DNA of 64,000 bases from Ignavibacteria bacterium. GTDB lineage: Bacteria; Bacteroidota; Ignavibacteria; Ignavibacteriales; SURF-24. The notes under the pieces were generated by a model. That model worked only from the letters and a program-made list of their open reading frames with translations, did not search any database and was not told where the DNA came from. Below, one piece after another: positions 45,178-54,800 of this stretch (its first letter is position 1; each line of letters begins with the position of its first letter). The DNA is taken from NCBI GenBank assembly GCA_025612375.1, contig JAAXKN010000013.1:45398-109397 (forward strand), written 5' to 3'. The translations under genes were made by a program, and so were the position numbers.

Positions 45178-46312
45178 AAGAGATTTCCTTAAAACATCCG
45201 GCCTAGCTGCCGGGACCGCTCTTTTAGGCGGATTCTCAAATAATATTTTTGCAAACAAATACATTAACACTATGAAATCCGGAAAAATGAAATTCAGGTT
45301 CAGACCCTATACTCTTGAACTTAAACACGTCTTTACAGTTGCCGAAGCCTCACGTTCAACTACACCTATCATGCTGACAGAAATTGAGTATGAAGGCGTT
45401 ACCGGCTATGGAGAAGCCTCAATGCCTCCGTACCTGGGAGAGTCTCACGCCACGGCTACAGAGTTCCTTTCAAAGGTTGATTTATCCAGATATTCCAACC
45501 CTTTCGATCTTGACGACATACTTTCTGATATTGACGCAATTGCTCCGGGAAACCCCGCTGCCAAGGCTTCTGTTGATATCGCGCTTCATGACCTCATTGG
45601 AAAACTCATGAACCAGCCATGGTTTAATATCTGGGGTTACGACAAGAATAAAACGCCTAATACAACATTTACCATCGGCATCGATAAGCCCGACGTGGTA
45701 AGAAAGAAAACTCAGGAGGCTGTCTCAGGTTCCGAAGGCTTTAAGATCCTGAAGGTGAAGTTAGGCCTCGATAACGACAAGGAAATGATTGAAACCATCC
45801 GCTCGGTTACAAATGTACCCCTTACCGTCGACGCCAACCAGGGATGGAAGGATAAAGAGAAAGCAATTGATATGATCCATTGGCTTAAGGAACATAACGT
45901 CGTTTTTGTTGAACAGCCGATGCCCAAAACCATGATGGATGAAAATGCCTGGGTTACCGAACACAGCCCTCTTCCTACAATGGGCGATGAGGCGGTTCAG
46001 AGGCTTGTAGACGTACCTAAGGCTCACGGAGTATATTCCGGCATTAACATAAAGCTGATGAAAAGTACGGGCATGAGAGAAGCCCAGAAAATGCTCATCC
46101 TCGCACGCTCACTCGGAATGAAGGTTATGATAGGCTGCATGACTGAAACCTCTTGTGCTGTTTCTGCTGCCTCACAGCTTTCTCCCAAAGTCGACTGGGC
46201 TGATCTGGATGGCAACCTTCTTGTCAGCAACGATATCTATAAAGGTACAACCGTTGTTAACGGCAAAGTTACACTTACCGATCTGCCGGGCGTTGGTATT
46301 ACAAAAATCTAA
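45164..46312 (+). CDS. L-Ala-D/L-Glu-type dipeptide epimerase with Tat signal
   Basis: 382 aa from ATG 45164. N-terminal twin-arginine signal NRRDFLKTSGLAAGTALLGG. Enolase-superfamily (muconate-lactonising subgroup) barrel with catalytic lysine pair in LKVKLG and NIKLMKST, and metal ligands Asp in TVDANQGW, Glu in FVEQPM and Asp in MGDEAV. The muropeptide epimerase role is inferred from the C40 peptidase whose gene overlaps. The Tat signal implies folded export to the periplasm, which matches the tat genes at 3 kb. Confidence 0.92.
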   Translation: MKQNRRDFLKTSGLAAGTALLGGFSNNIFANKYINTMKSGKMKFRFRPYTLELKHVFTVAEASRSTTPIMLTEIEYEGVTGYGEASMPPYLGESHATATEFLSKVDLSRYSNPFDLDDILSDIDAIAPGNPAAKASVDIALHDLIGKLMNQPWFNIWGYDKNKTPNTTFTIGIDKPDVVRKKTQEAVSGSEGFKILKVKLGLDNDKEMIETIRSVTNVPLTVDANQGWKDKEKAIDMIHWLKEHNVVFVEQPMPKTMMDENAWVTEHSPLPTMGDEAVQRLVDVPKAHGVYSGINIKLMKSTGMREAQKMLILARSLGMKVMIGCMTETSCAVSAASQLSPKVDWADLDGNLLVSNDIYKGTTVVNGKVTLTDLPGVGITKI

Positions 46313-46403
46313 TTGTTTTTTCAGGAAAGGTGAAGTGTTACTGAATGCTTCACCTTTCCCTTGCCAATTTTACTTGAGTCTTCCTATCAAAGGAGAGAAC
46401 AAA

Positions 46404-47738
46404 ATGCTTAAGACTTTTCTCACAGGAATTTTAATACTTTTTGCAGGAGTATCTATGGCTCGTACGAAAGCAGAAAAGATATTTCCTTATAATTATACAA
46501 CAACAAAACTGGATAACGGATTGACGGTTATCCTTGTTCCCATGGACAGCCCCGGACTGACTTCATATTATTCAGTCGTCAGAACCGGGAGCAGGGATGA
46601 GTGGGAACCCGGCAAATCGGGCTTCGCCCATTTTTTCGAACACATGATGTTCAGGGGCACCGATAAATACCCGGGACCCGTTTATGACGGCATTATTACA
46701 AGCCTTGGTGCAGATGCAAACGCTTATACAAGCGATGACCTTACGGTCTACCACCTGAACTTTGCATCGGACGACCTGGAGAAGGTAATTGAACTTGAAT
46801 CGGACCGCTTTCAGAACCTGAAGTATGACGTCCGCGAATTCCAGACTGAAAGCGGCGCGGTATACGGCGAATACCGCAAGGGCAAGACCAGCCCGTGGGA
46901 AGTTGCATTTGAAAAGCTCCAGGATATGGCTTTTGACAAGCACACCTATAAGCATACAACTATAGGCTTTGAGCAGGATATAAAAGACATGCCTAACATG
47001 TATGACTACAGCATTAGCTTCTTTAAGCGCTATTACCGCCCTGAAAATGTGGTCGTTCTTGTAGTGGGCGATTTCAAAAAGGATAACGCTCTTAAGCTCA
47101 TTAAGAAGTATTATTCATCCTGGAAACCGGGCTATGTCAATCCTGAAATTACACCGGAGCCTCCACAGACAGCTGAACGCTCTACTGTTGTAAACTATCC
47201 CGGCAAAACATTGCCCCTTTTAATTGTATCCTATAAGGGTGATGCCTTTGACGTTAAGAATAAAAACATTTTGTCTTCAGTCCTGGTAGGCGATCTTGCC
47301 TTCGGCGAGACAAGCGACATTTATAAAAAACTTGTCCTTAAGGAGCAGAAAGTACAGTTTATTCAGGCCGATTTCGGCTTCAGCCGCGACCCTAAACTCC
47401 TTTATATCTACTCCATGGTTAAGGACCCGAAAGATGTTGAGTACGTCAAAGAGGAGATTTATAAGACACTTGCTGATTTTCAGAATACTCTGGTCGAAAA
47501 ACAAAAACTCAGCAACCTGAAGAAAAAGGAAAGATACTCTTTCCTTATGCATCTGGATACTCCTGATAATGTGGCCGGATTCCTTCCGCAGTTTATTACA
47601 CTTACAGGCGGAATAGACGTTGTTGATGAGCTTTACTCAGGTCTTGATAAGATCACTCCTGAGGATATACGCCAGGCAGCCAGGTTTTACTTTATGCCTG
47701 AGAAGAGAAATGTAGTTTTAGTCAGGGGAGAAAACTAA
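46404..47738 (+). CDS. M16-family zinc peptidase, active subunit
   Basis: 444 aa from ATG 46404 (AAAGGAGAG upstream). Long in-frame readthrough from 46155 is out of the preceding gene and is not used. Signal peptide (FLTGILILFAGVSMA). The inverted zinc motif HxxEH is intact (His76, Glu79, His80 in AHFFEHMM), with the further Glu in the QTESGAVYGEYRK region. Partner of the following M16 protein, whose ATG overlaps its TAA. Periplasmic peptide or protein degradation is likely. Confidence 0.94.
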   Translation: MLKTFLTGILILFAGVSMARTKAEKIFPYNYTTTKLDNGLTVILVPMDSPGLTSYYSVVRTGSRDEWEPGKSGFAHFFEHMMFRGTDKYPGPVYDGIITSLGADANAYTSDDLTVYHLNFASDDLEKVIELESDRFQNLKYDVREFQTESGAVYGEYRKGKTSPWEVAFEKLQDMAFDKHTYKHTTIGFEQDIKDMPNMYDYSISFFKRYYRPENVVVLVVGDFKKDNALKLIKKYYSSWKPGYVNPEITPEPPQTAERSTVVNYPGKTLPLLIVSYKGDAFDVKNKNILSSVLVGDLAFGETSDIYKKLVLKEQKVQFIQADFGFSRDPKLLYIYSMVKDPKDVEYVKEEIYKTLADFQNTLVEKQKLSNLKKKERYSFLMHLDTPDNVAGFLPQFITLTGGIDVVDELYSGLDKITPEDIRQAARFYFMPEKRNVVLVRGEN

Positions 47739-49246
47739 TGACCAGATATTTCTTATTTTATATTTTAATCCTGTTTTCTGTCACTTCAATGGCAAAAACA
47801 AAAAATGGGAACCCTATGAAAGAGAGCCTTGTGCTGCTGCCGGTGAAAAATGATCCGACCGTCTCTTTGAAGATCTGGTTTAAGGCCGGGTCACAAAATG
47901 ACCCCAGGGGTAAAGAAGGACTTGCCTATATTACGGCACGCCTTATCTCCGAAGGAGCCACTAAGAAAAACAGCTATGAACAGATCCTGGAAAAACTTTT
48001 CCCCCTGGCCGCAGGCTACAGCGCTTCTGCTTCTGCGGAAATGACGGTCTATTCGGGCAGGGTGCATAAGGATAACCTTGAGGTTTATTATCCTCTTTTC
48101 CTGGATGGAATTCTTCACCCCAGCTTCAGCCAGGAGGACTTCAGCAGAATTAAGGACGAGACAATTAATTATCTTACTACAACTCTTAAGTATTCCAGCG
48201 ACGAGGAACTGGGCAAAGCTGTCCTTTACCAGTATATATTCCAGGACACCCCCTACGGCCATATTGAACAGGGGACAATAAGCGGTGTAAAGAGTATTAC
48301 GCTCGAAGACGTCAGAAACTTCTATAACCAGTATTATAACAGGAACAATTTTGTAATTGGCCTTGCAGGCGGATATTCCAAAAAATTTGCCGACAGACTG
48401 CAGAAGGATCTACTCAGGCTTCCGGAAGGAACCCCCGGGACTGCCCCTGCAATTAACTATGAGCCCATCAAGGGCGTAAATGTTACAATGGTTAATAAGG
48501 ATGCCCCTGCTACGGCAATTTCTTTCGGATTCCCCATTGATCTAATCAGGGGAGAAAAGGACTGGTACGCTCTGGCCATTGCAAACTCATGGCTTGGCGA
48601 ACACAGAAACTCAAGCTCGCACCTCTATCAGGTAATTAGAGAAGCCAGGGGCTTGAACTACGGAGACTACAGCTACATAGAAAACTTCCCCAACGGCGGG
48701 CAGCGCCAGATGCCTCCTGTAAACGAAGCAAGGCGCCGGCAGATATTTGAAGTCTGGATTCGCCCTGTCCCAAATGAAACCAGGCACTTTGTGCTGAGAG
48801 CTGCAATGCGCGAGCTTAAAAATTTTATAGATAAGGGGCTTACGCCCGAAGAGTTTGAGCTTACAAGAAAATTCCTCAGGAATTATGTTCTGCATTATGC
48901 ACCGGAGACTGAAATGCGTTTAGGTTACGCACTTGACGACAGGTTCTATGGCATTCAGGGAAGCCACCTGGAAACTTTCAGGAAAATGATGGACCAGCTG
49001 ACAGTTGAAGACGTCAACCAGGCTATCAGAAAATATCTCAATTACGATAATATGAAGGTGGCTATAATTACCAAAGATGCCGAGGGCTTTAAGGAAGCTC
49101 TGGAAAACAACACAACTTCTCCAATTACCTATTCAACTCCAAAGGCTGACAAGGTTTATGAGGAGGATAAAGAGATTCAGGATTATAAGCTGAACATCCC
49201 GAATGGGAACATTAAAATTACAAACCTTGAGGAGCTCTTCAGATAA
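47738..49246 (+). CDS. M16-family protein, inactive partner subunit
   Basis: 502 aa with a signal peptide (residues 1-19). The HxxEH site is replaced (GKEGLAYITARLISEG), so it cannot bind zinc. The C-terminal half has the substrate-binding Arg...Tyr signature (REARGLNYGDYSY). Together with the active partner it should form a heterodimer like other bacterial M16 pairs. TAATG overlap with the upstream gene gives coupled translation. Confidence 0.93.
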   Translation: MTRYFLFYILILFSVTSMAKTKNGNPMKESLVLLPVKNDPTVSLKIWFKAGSQNDPRGKEGLAYITARLISEGATKKNSYEQILEKLFPLAAGYSASASAEMTVYSGRVHKDNLEVYYPLFLDGILHPSFSQEDFSRIKDETINYLTTTLKYSSDEELGKAVLYQYIFQDTPYGHIEQGTISGVKSITLEDVRNFYNQYYNRNNFVIGLAGGYSKKFADRLQKDLLRLPEGTPGTAPAINYEPIKGVNVTMVNKDAPATAISFGFPIDLIRGEKDWYALAIANSWLGEHRNSSSHLYQVIREARGLNYGDYSYIENFPNGGQRQMPPVNEARRRQIFEVWIRPVPNETRHFVLRAAMRELKNFIDKGLTPEEFELTRKFLRNYVLHYAPETEMRLGYALDDRFYGIQGSHLETFRKMMDQLTVEDVNQAIRKYLNYDNMKVAIITKDAEGFKEALENNTTSPITYSTPKADKVYEEDKEIQDYKLNIPNGNIKITNLEELFR

Positions 49247-49251
49247 GCTAT

Positions 49252-49289
49252 AAAAAAAAAGGCGGGAAAAAGTATTCCCGCCTTTTTTT
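49252..49289. terminator. Bidirectional terminator between M16 genes and the C11-like gene
   Basis: AAAAAAGGCGGGAA, short loop AAAGTA, TTCCCGCCTTTTTTT; A- and T-runs on both sides. Confidence 0.93.
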
Positions 49290-49297
49290 ACTTCCTG

Positions 49298-50401
49298 CTA
49301 TTTCGGGCATCCCCAGCCTGAATGTGTAAGCTTTCCCTTGTACTTCCCGAACTGAGGTGGATTGTAGAAGAGATCAATTCCTTGTTTTGCAGCTTTCGAG
49401 TCAAAGGAGGCCTCTCTGGAACAATCGATGCATCCGGCGGCATCCAAAGCCGGAGTTATACGCGGCGTGGAACCTGTCTCATCCTGTATGTTCCTTTCCG
49501 CAGCTTTTGCATATTTGTACATGTTTAAGAAATCCTTAACCCTGTCGGCATCGTAAATGGCTATTGTAATCATTGTTCTGGTATCTTCCTTTAACCTCGT
49601 GAAAGCAGCCTCGGCAAAGCTTTTTAAGTATGAGTGCAGATCTTCTGTCTGGCCTGCCTGCGGAAGTTTCTTTAAGTGCTCACTGCTGATATAAGAAAGG
49701 TGCAGGTATTCAGGCGAGGCCATTATATAGCTGGCGTAAGGGGCAAGCTTTTCTATAACGCCGGGCGTACCGTTATAACACGTTGAAAGGAGCAGAAAGT
49801 CAAACTTCGCATCTCCTATCTGCGAAGCGTTCTTAAAAAGAGAAAGCGCTTTTGAGAGGTTGTCTATACTGAAGGGCTTTTCCGGATAAGAGGGATTATA
49901 TCCCATTCCGCCTGATTCCGGTATCTCATGCCCGTAATAGAGGAAGAAGTTTCTTACTATTTTGCCCGGTAAGTCAGGAACATAAGAGGCGTACTCACGG
50001 AAAAACGTCGCCTCAATGTCGAGGTTTTGAAGTGACGCGTTGCTGTTATACGATTCATTCTCTATAAGCTGCCCGCTCCTGTAGTAGTAAAATTCCCCAT
50101 CTTTTAAAGGGAAGAAGAAAAGAAAATGCCTCTTTGATTTCTGATGGAAAATAAATACTTCTGAATTAGGCAGCCCTTCGGCTACGGAAATTGCCTGACT
50201 GACCATCCTTTCATCAGCCTGAATTTCGTTCCCGTCATTGTCATGGTAAAGATAGCTCCCGTCGCCGTGTATATAATAAACGATTCTGTATTTTATACTG
50301 TCGGCCTGGACATGGTCTTCTTCCAGCTTTGACACATTACGGCATGAAAAAAACGAAATGCAGGCCCAAAAAAGCAAAATATAGATCCCAGGTTTCCCCA
50401 T
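49298..50401 (-). CDS. C11 (clostripain)-like caspase-fold lipoprotein
   Basis: 367 aa from the ATG at 50401 (GGAG upstream; TTG at 50413 is rejected). Lipobox-like end FFSC with Cys20. The caspase-fold core: strand IVYYIHGDGSYLY, catalytic-type His158 in FFLYYGHEIPESGG, Cys208 in FDFLLLSTCYNGTP, and a MASPEYLHLSY segment. The typical C11 self-cleavage site is not obvious, and sequence identity to clostripain is modest. If active it should cut after Arg or Lys at the cell surface. Isolated; its promoter lies in the gap after 50401. Confidence 0.72.
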   Translation of the reverse strand: MGKPGIYILLFWACISFFSCRNVSKLEEDHVQADSIKYRIVYYIHGDGSYLYHDNDGNEIQADERMVSQAISVAEGLPNSEVFIFHQKSKRHFLFFFPLKDGEFYYYRSGQLIENESYNSNASLQNLDIEATFFREYASYVPDLPGKIVRNFFLYYGHEIPESGGMGYNPSYPEKPFSIDNLSKALSLFKNASQIGDAKFDFLLLSTCYNGTPGVIEKLAPYASYIMASPEYLHLSYISSEHLKKLPQAGQTEDLHSYLKSFAEAAFTRLKEDTRTMITIAIYDADRVKDFLNMYKYAKAAERNIQDETGSTPRITPALDAAGCIDCSREASFDSKAAKQGIDLFYNPPQFGKYKGKLTHSGWGCPK

Positions 50402-50487
50402 TCGAAACTCCAATACTTCAAAATAATCATAAGTCCGGGAACAGATGCTTCCCCGGACTTTATTTCTTTCATCTTTATCTTAAAGGA

Positions 50488-50943
50488 TTATCTTACAAGA
50501 AGCAGTACCAGAATAACAATCAGCAGCAGGGTAGTAACGCTTATTGTTACCCACTGATCAGCCTGTTCCATATCCTGTTTTACGTAATCTGCAAAGTTAT
50601 TCAGCTGATTATCCTGCACTTTTGTGTATCCCTTAAGGCCGTTTAACTCGTTATATTTATCTGCAACCGAAGCTTTGAGGGAATTTATTGCCTTTACGTC
50701 ACCGGCAGGGATGCCCCGCATGTTTAAAATTGTAGTCAGTGCGTTATTGAACTTCTCAAATGAATTATTCAGAATCTCACGTTTTTCTGCAGGAGTCTGT
50801 GCCTCTTTAACCTTTACCGAAATGCTGTTGAAGTACTGTTTGAATTTATCCTGGATTTTAGCTGATTCTCCGCTTCCGGCAAAGGCTGCCTGCGAGAAGA
50901 TAAATGCTAAGAGTAGCGCAGCAACTAACCGAATCCTGAACAT
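50488..50943 (-). CDS. Hypothetical exported tail-anchored protein, 151 aa
   Basis: Signal peptide to AFAG (residue 23), a mostly helical middle (KQYFNSISVKVKEAQ; NNSFEKFNNAL), and a C-terminal membrane helix (residues 131-150) ending in LLLVR. Expected in the periplasm, held in the inner membrane by its C-terminus. GGAGG precedes the ATG. No family recognised. Confidence 0.65.
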   Translation of the reverse strand: MFRIRLVAALLLAFIFSQAAFAGSGESAKIQDKFKQYFNSISVKVKEAQTPAEKREILNNSFEKFNNALTTILNMRGIPAGDVKAINSLKASVADKYNELNGLKGYTKVQDNQLNNFADYVKQDMEQADQWVTISVTTLLLIVILVLLLVR

Positions 50944-51132
50944 ATATTCCTCCTTCGTTATGTAAAGTATCTCTCTCGTTTTAAGTATGCCTACATATTT
51001 ATATTATTATATTCATCATGCTTTTTCAAGAGCAATCACCAGTGTATATTCCTCAAAGTGCAGCCTCGGGCAGGAAATTTATAATTTAACTTGTTTTCTT
51101 GATTTTTCACTCCATTATCTTCATATTTACAT

Positions 51133-51969
51133 ATGATTATTAAAGATTTTTCACTCGCAGCCGGCATGAGCGACACTATCAGAATTACCGGCTACGGTCT
51201 TGAAAATATCAGCTCCCGGGCCTGCCTGATTTTTGTGCACGGCTTCAAGGGCTTTAAGGACTGGGGCTTCGGACCTTATCTTGCCAGGTATTTTGCTGAG
51301 AAGGGTTTGTGTGTTCTTACCTTTAATTTTTCGCATAATGGAATTGGGGAGAATCCTCTGGAATTTTCCGAAATGGATAAGTTCGCTGCTAATACCTATT
51401 CCCGCGAAGTCCGTGAACTCTCCGCTATAATTGATGCTTATAAAACAGGTTATTTTGGGGCCGTGGAGTCTCCTAAGGCTGTACTCCTGGGCCATAGCAG
51501 GGGCGGGGCAATAGCCCTCCTTACGGCTGCCCTGAGGCCTGAGGTTAAGGCAGTTGCACTTTGGGCATCAATTTCCAGGCTGGACCGCTATTCCAAAAGG
51601 CAGAAGAAAGAGTGGCGTGAAAAAGGCTTTATGGAAGTTAAAAACCAGCGTACCGGCCAGGTGATGAGATTAAATTCCTCACTGCTGGATGACATAGAAG
51701 AGAATTCATCTGACCTGCTGAACATAAAAAAAGCCGTTGAGACTCTCGGCAGGCCGCTTCTTATTGCTCACGGCGAGCAGGATCTTGCGGTCCCGATAAG
51801 GGAAGGGGAGGAACTTTATTCCTGGTCCGATAAGAGCAAAACGGAACTCTTTAAGCTTTATGCTGTGGGGCATACTTTCGGCATAAAGCACCCTTTTGAG
51901 GGAAGTAATGAAAAGTTTGAGAGATTATTAAATAAAACGTACGATTTCATCAATACTAATGTAAAATAA
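51133..51969 (+). CDS. Alpha/beta hydrolase
   Basis: 278 aa. Fold markers: oxyanion HGFKGFKD, nucleophile Ser122 in LLGHSRGGA, Asp217 in HGEQDLAVP and His247 in AVGHTFG. All triad residues are present. Substrate unknown; esterase or peptidase-like. It ends 12 bases before bioY. Confidence 0.9.
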   Translation: MIIKDFSLAAGMSDTIRITGYGLENISSRACLIFVHGFKGFKDWGFGPYLARYFAEKGLCVLTFNFSHNGIGENPLEFSEMDKFAANTYSREVRELSAIIDAYKTGYFGAVESPKAVLLGHSRGGAIALLTAALRPEVKAVALWASISRLDRYSKRQKKEWREKGFMEVKNQRTGQVMRLNSSLLDDIEENSSDLLNIKKAVETLGRPLLIAHGEQDLAVPIREGEELYSWSDKSKTELFKLYAVGHTFGIKHPFEGSNEKFERLLNKTYDFINTNVK

Positions 51970-51981
51970 ACTGAGGTAGAA

Positions 51982-52557
51982 ATGTCAGTAAATGAGAGTG
52001 TAAAAAGTAATGTAGTATTTGGACCTTTAAGCAAAGTCTTTTCTTCAGATATATTCTGGGTCGCAAGCTTTACAGCAATGACCTTCCTTGCTGCTCAGGT
52101 TGAAGTTCCGGTTCAGCCCGTTCCTTTTACTCTGCAGACAATGCTTGTCATTCTTGCAGGCGCATTCCTGGGAGCTAAAAAAGGCGCCTATAGCCAGCTG
52201 CTTTATCTCTTCGTCGGCGCAATCGGCCTTCCGGTCTTCGCAGGTTTCAGCTCAACGGCCAGCCTGTTTGGACCTACAGGCGGCTATCTGCTTGCTTTCC
52301 CTCTGGGAGCATGGGTCTCAGGCCTTTTTCTTGAAAAAAGAAGAAGCTTCCTCGTTACATGGCTTGCAATGGCCTTGGCTGCATTCGTAATTGTCCTTAC
52401 CGGAGCCAGCTATCTCAGCCTCCTTTTCCAGAGAGGTTTTTCAAATGCTTTCTTTGTTGGCGCACTGATCTTTTCTGTTTGGGATATAATTAAAATTTCA
52501 GCAGCAGCAAGCATATACTTCTCTTTGTCAAAGAAGTATTCTAAACTGCCTTTATAA
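51982..52557 (+). CDS. bioY: Biotin transporter BioY
   Basis: 191 aa, six membrane helices. S-component of an energy-coupling-factor uptake system for biotin. Family blocks: AAQVEVPVQPVPFTLQTM and GPTGGYLLAFPLGAW. bioM/bioN are not nearby; BioY may use a shared ECF module. GAGGTAGAA before ATG. Confidence 0.95.
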   Translation: MSVNESVKSNVVFGPLSKVFSSDIFWVASFTAMTFLAAQVEVPVQPVPFTLQTMLVILAGAFLGAKKGAYSQLLYLFVGAIGLPVFAGFSSTASLFGPTGGYLLAFPLGAWVSGLFLEKRRSFLVTWLAMALAAFVIVLTGASYLSLLFQRGFSNAFFVGALIFSVWDIIKISAAASIYFSLSKKYSKLPL

Positions 52558-52573
52558 AATTTGTTCTTTCTTG

Positions 52574-52629
52574 AAGGAAATTCTGAAGCTGTCTGTTCCT
52601 TAAAACAGTCAGAGCTTTGGAATTTCCTT
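52574..52629 (+). terminator. Inverted repeat after bioY, probable terminator
   Basis: Arms AAGGAAATTC and GAATTTCCTT with inner CTGT/ACAG pairing; a short T-rich stretch follows. It may also be a regulatory hairpin for the next gene. Confidence 0.55.
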
Positions 52630-52723
52630 AATTGCCGGATATGTGTTAATTGGACTCTTGGTTGGCGAATTTTTTAACTAATTCATTTTATTTGTTAATT
52701 TTTCGGGGATTGGTCTTTCGCTC

Positions 52724-54754
52724 ATGGGAATTAAAAACATTATCTTTGTTATCGTTTTTCTGGCTGCTTTTGTTTTTTTCGGCTATAATGTCAGGAGGCT
52801 TATCAGTTACCTCAAGCTTGGTAAAAAAGAAGACAGATTTCAAAACGTTTCGGCGCGTATTAAAAACGTACTCTTAATTGCTTTCGCTCAAACTAAAATC
52901 CTTCGCGATCCTGTTGCAGGCCCTATTCACTCTTTTATATTCTGGGGCTTTGTGCTTTTCCTTTTTGCTGTGCTGGAGAGCATCATCCAGGGATTTTATA
53001 CTCCTTTTGAACTTTCATTTTTAGGCTATCTTTACAGCCTTATTACACTTGTTCAGGACCTGTTCGGCATTTTTGTTTTAGCTGCCGTTATTATGGCCTT
53101 ATACAGGAGATTTGTTGTGCATGTGCCCCGCCTGGAAGTAGGGAAAAAGGGGAAACAGGACGCGGCAGCAGTCCTTTTAATGATCTTTGTCATTGTTGCC
53201 TCCATGTACGGCATGAATATGGCCTCAGTTGCAAAAAATAGTTTTGTACTGAAGCCTTATGAATATAGACCGATTGCAAGCGCCTTGAGCCCGTTGTTCT
53301 TTACCGGGGGATCACAGGCCGCAGCAGCAGCTTATGAAGTTTTCTGGTGGATACATATAGTTTTTATACTCGGATTCTTAAATTTCCTCCCTTATTCAAA
53401 GCACCTGCACGTTTTAACTTCAATTCCCAACGTTTACTTCTCAAAGACCGGGGAGAAGAAAAATATGCTTAAACCTCTCGACCTTGAGGATGAGACACAG
53501 GAGGTTTTTGGTGTGCAGGATATTGAGCACCTTACGTGGAAGGAAATGTTCGACGGCTTTACTTGTACTGAATGCGGCAGATGCACCGCGGCTTGCCCGG
53601 CTGCAAATACGGGGAAAATTCTTTCTCCAAGAAAAATTATAGTAGACATCCGCCACAGGACTATGGAAAAAGCCCCCGTCCTTTTGGCAATGGCTAAGGG
53701 AACTGAACTTTCTGCCGAAGAGGAGGCTCACAATAAAGAAGTCCTCGATAAGCACCTTATTCACGATTATATAGATCCTGCAGAACTTTGGGACTGCACA
53801 ACGTGCATGGCCTGTATGCAGGAGTGCCCCGTTACAATTGAACACCTTGACTCAATTATAGACATGAGGCGCAGCCTTGTTCTTACTGAGTCGGATTTCC
53901 CCGCAGAACTTAATGCTACATTCAGAAACATGGAAACTAACTTCACCCCGTGGGCATTTAATTCGCAGGACCGCGCCAACTGGGCCGAGGATATGAATAT
54001 TAAAACCATGGCTGATGACTCAAATTGCGACCTCCTTTTCTGGGTCGGCTGCGCAGGCTCTTTCGACGCCAGATACCAAAAAGTAACAAAAGCATTTGCA
54101 AATTTGATGCAAAAAGCTAATATTGACTTTAGAATTCTTGGAATTGAGGAGAAATGCAATGGCGATTTTGCCAGACGCCTGGGCAACGAATACCTGGCTC
54201 AGATGCTGATGCAGGAAAATATACAGACCCTAAACGGCTACGGCGTTAAGAAAATTGTAACTGCATGCCCCCATTGCTTTAATTTTATTAAAAAGGAATA
54301 TCCTCAGTTCGGCGGTAATTTCGAGGTCATACACCATACTGAGCTGATCCATCAGATGCTTGAAGAGGGTAAATTCCAGCTTAAAGATGAGGCTTCAGCC
54401 GGGAAACTGACCTATCACGACTCCTGCTACCTGGGAAGATATAACGGGGTTTATGATGCCCCGCGTGAAGACTTAAAAAAACTTGGACAGGTGGATCTCG
54501 TCGAAATGCAGAGAAAACGCGACAAGGGATTCTGCTGCGGCGCCGGAGGCGGACGCATGTTCCTCGAAGAAACTGAGGGTACAAGGGTTAACGTGGAACG
54601 CACACGCGAAGCCCTCGAAACCGGTGCCGATACCATTGCTGCAGCATGCCCGTTCTGTATGACTATGCTGACCGACGGCGTTAAGGCATTCGACAAGACC
54701 GAGGAAGTCCAGGTTAAGGATATTGCAGAAATTGTACTGGAACATATTAAATAA
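52724..54754 (+). CDS. Membrane iron-sulfur oxidoreductase, FadF-like (predicted ETF:menaquinone oxidoreductase)
   Basis: 676 aa. The N-terminal 250 residues hold about five or six membrane helices of the nitrate-reductase-gamma type, likely with haem and quinone sites. Then two [4Fe-4S] clusters (CTECGRCTAACPA near 281 and CTTCMACMQECPV near 358), and two CCG-type domains; the second has CYLGRYN and CCGAGGG. The first reads KCNGD where other proteins have CCG, a variation seen in FadF-type proteins. Role: passing electrons from electron-transfer flavoprotein to menaquinone, e.g. in fatty-acid oxidation. etfA/etfB are not in the window. Confidence 0.88.
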   Translation: MGIKNIIFVIVFLAAFVFFGYNVRRLISYLKLGKKEDRFQNVSARIKNVLLIAFAQTKILRDPVAGPIHSFIFWGFVLFLFAVLESIIQGFYTPFELSFLGYLYSLITLVQDLFGIFVLAAVIMALYRRFVVHVPRLEVGKKGKQDAAAVLLMIFVIVASMYGMNMASVAKNSFVLKPYEYRPIASALSPLFFTGGSQAAAAAYEVFWWIHIVFILGFLNFLPYSKHLHVLTSIPNVYFSKTGEKKNMLKPLDLEDETQEVFGVQDIEHLTWKEMFDGFTCTECGRCTAACPAANTGKILSPRKIIVDIRHRTMEKAPVLLAMAKGTELSAEEEAHNKEVLDKHLIHDYIDPAELWDCTTCMACMQECPVTIEHLDSIIDMRRSLVLTESDFPAELNATFRNMETNFTPWAFNSQDRANWAEDMNIKTMADDSNCDLLFWVGCAGSFDARYQKVTKAFANLMQKANIDFRILGIEEKCNGDFARRLGNEYLAQMLMQENIQTLNGYGVKKIVTACPHCFNFIKKEYPQFGGNFEVIHHTELIHQMLEEGKFQLKDEASAGKLTYHDSCYLGRYNGVYDAPREDLKKLGQVDLVEMQRKRDKGFCCGAGGGRMFLEETEGTRVNVERTREALETGADTIAAACPFCMTMLTDGVKAFDKTEEVQVKDIAEIVLEHIK

Positions 54755-54800
54755 TCTAATTAACTTTTAAATATCTTGTTAAAAACTTAAGGAGGATCTC

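Noticed and set aside
46155..46403. N-terminal extension of the M16 peptidase
   Set aside because: Runs through the end of the epimerase gene in another frame; a strong ribosome binding site and signal peptide mark the start at 46404.
51970..51981. Biotin riboswitch or BirA site before bioY
   Set aside because: Only 12 bases lie between the upstream gene and bioY; no palindrome seen.
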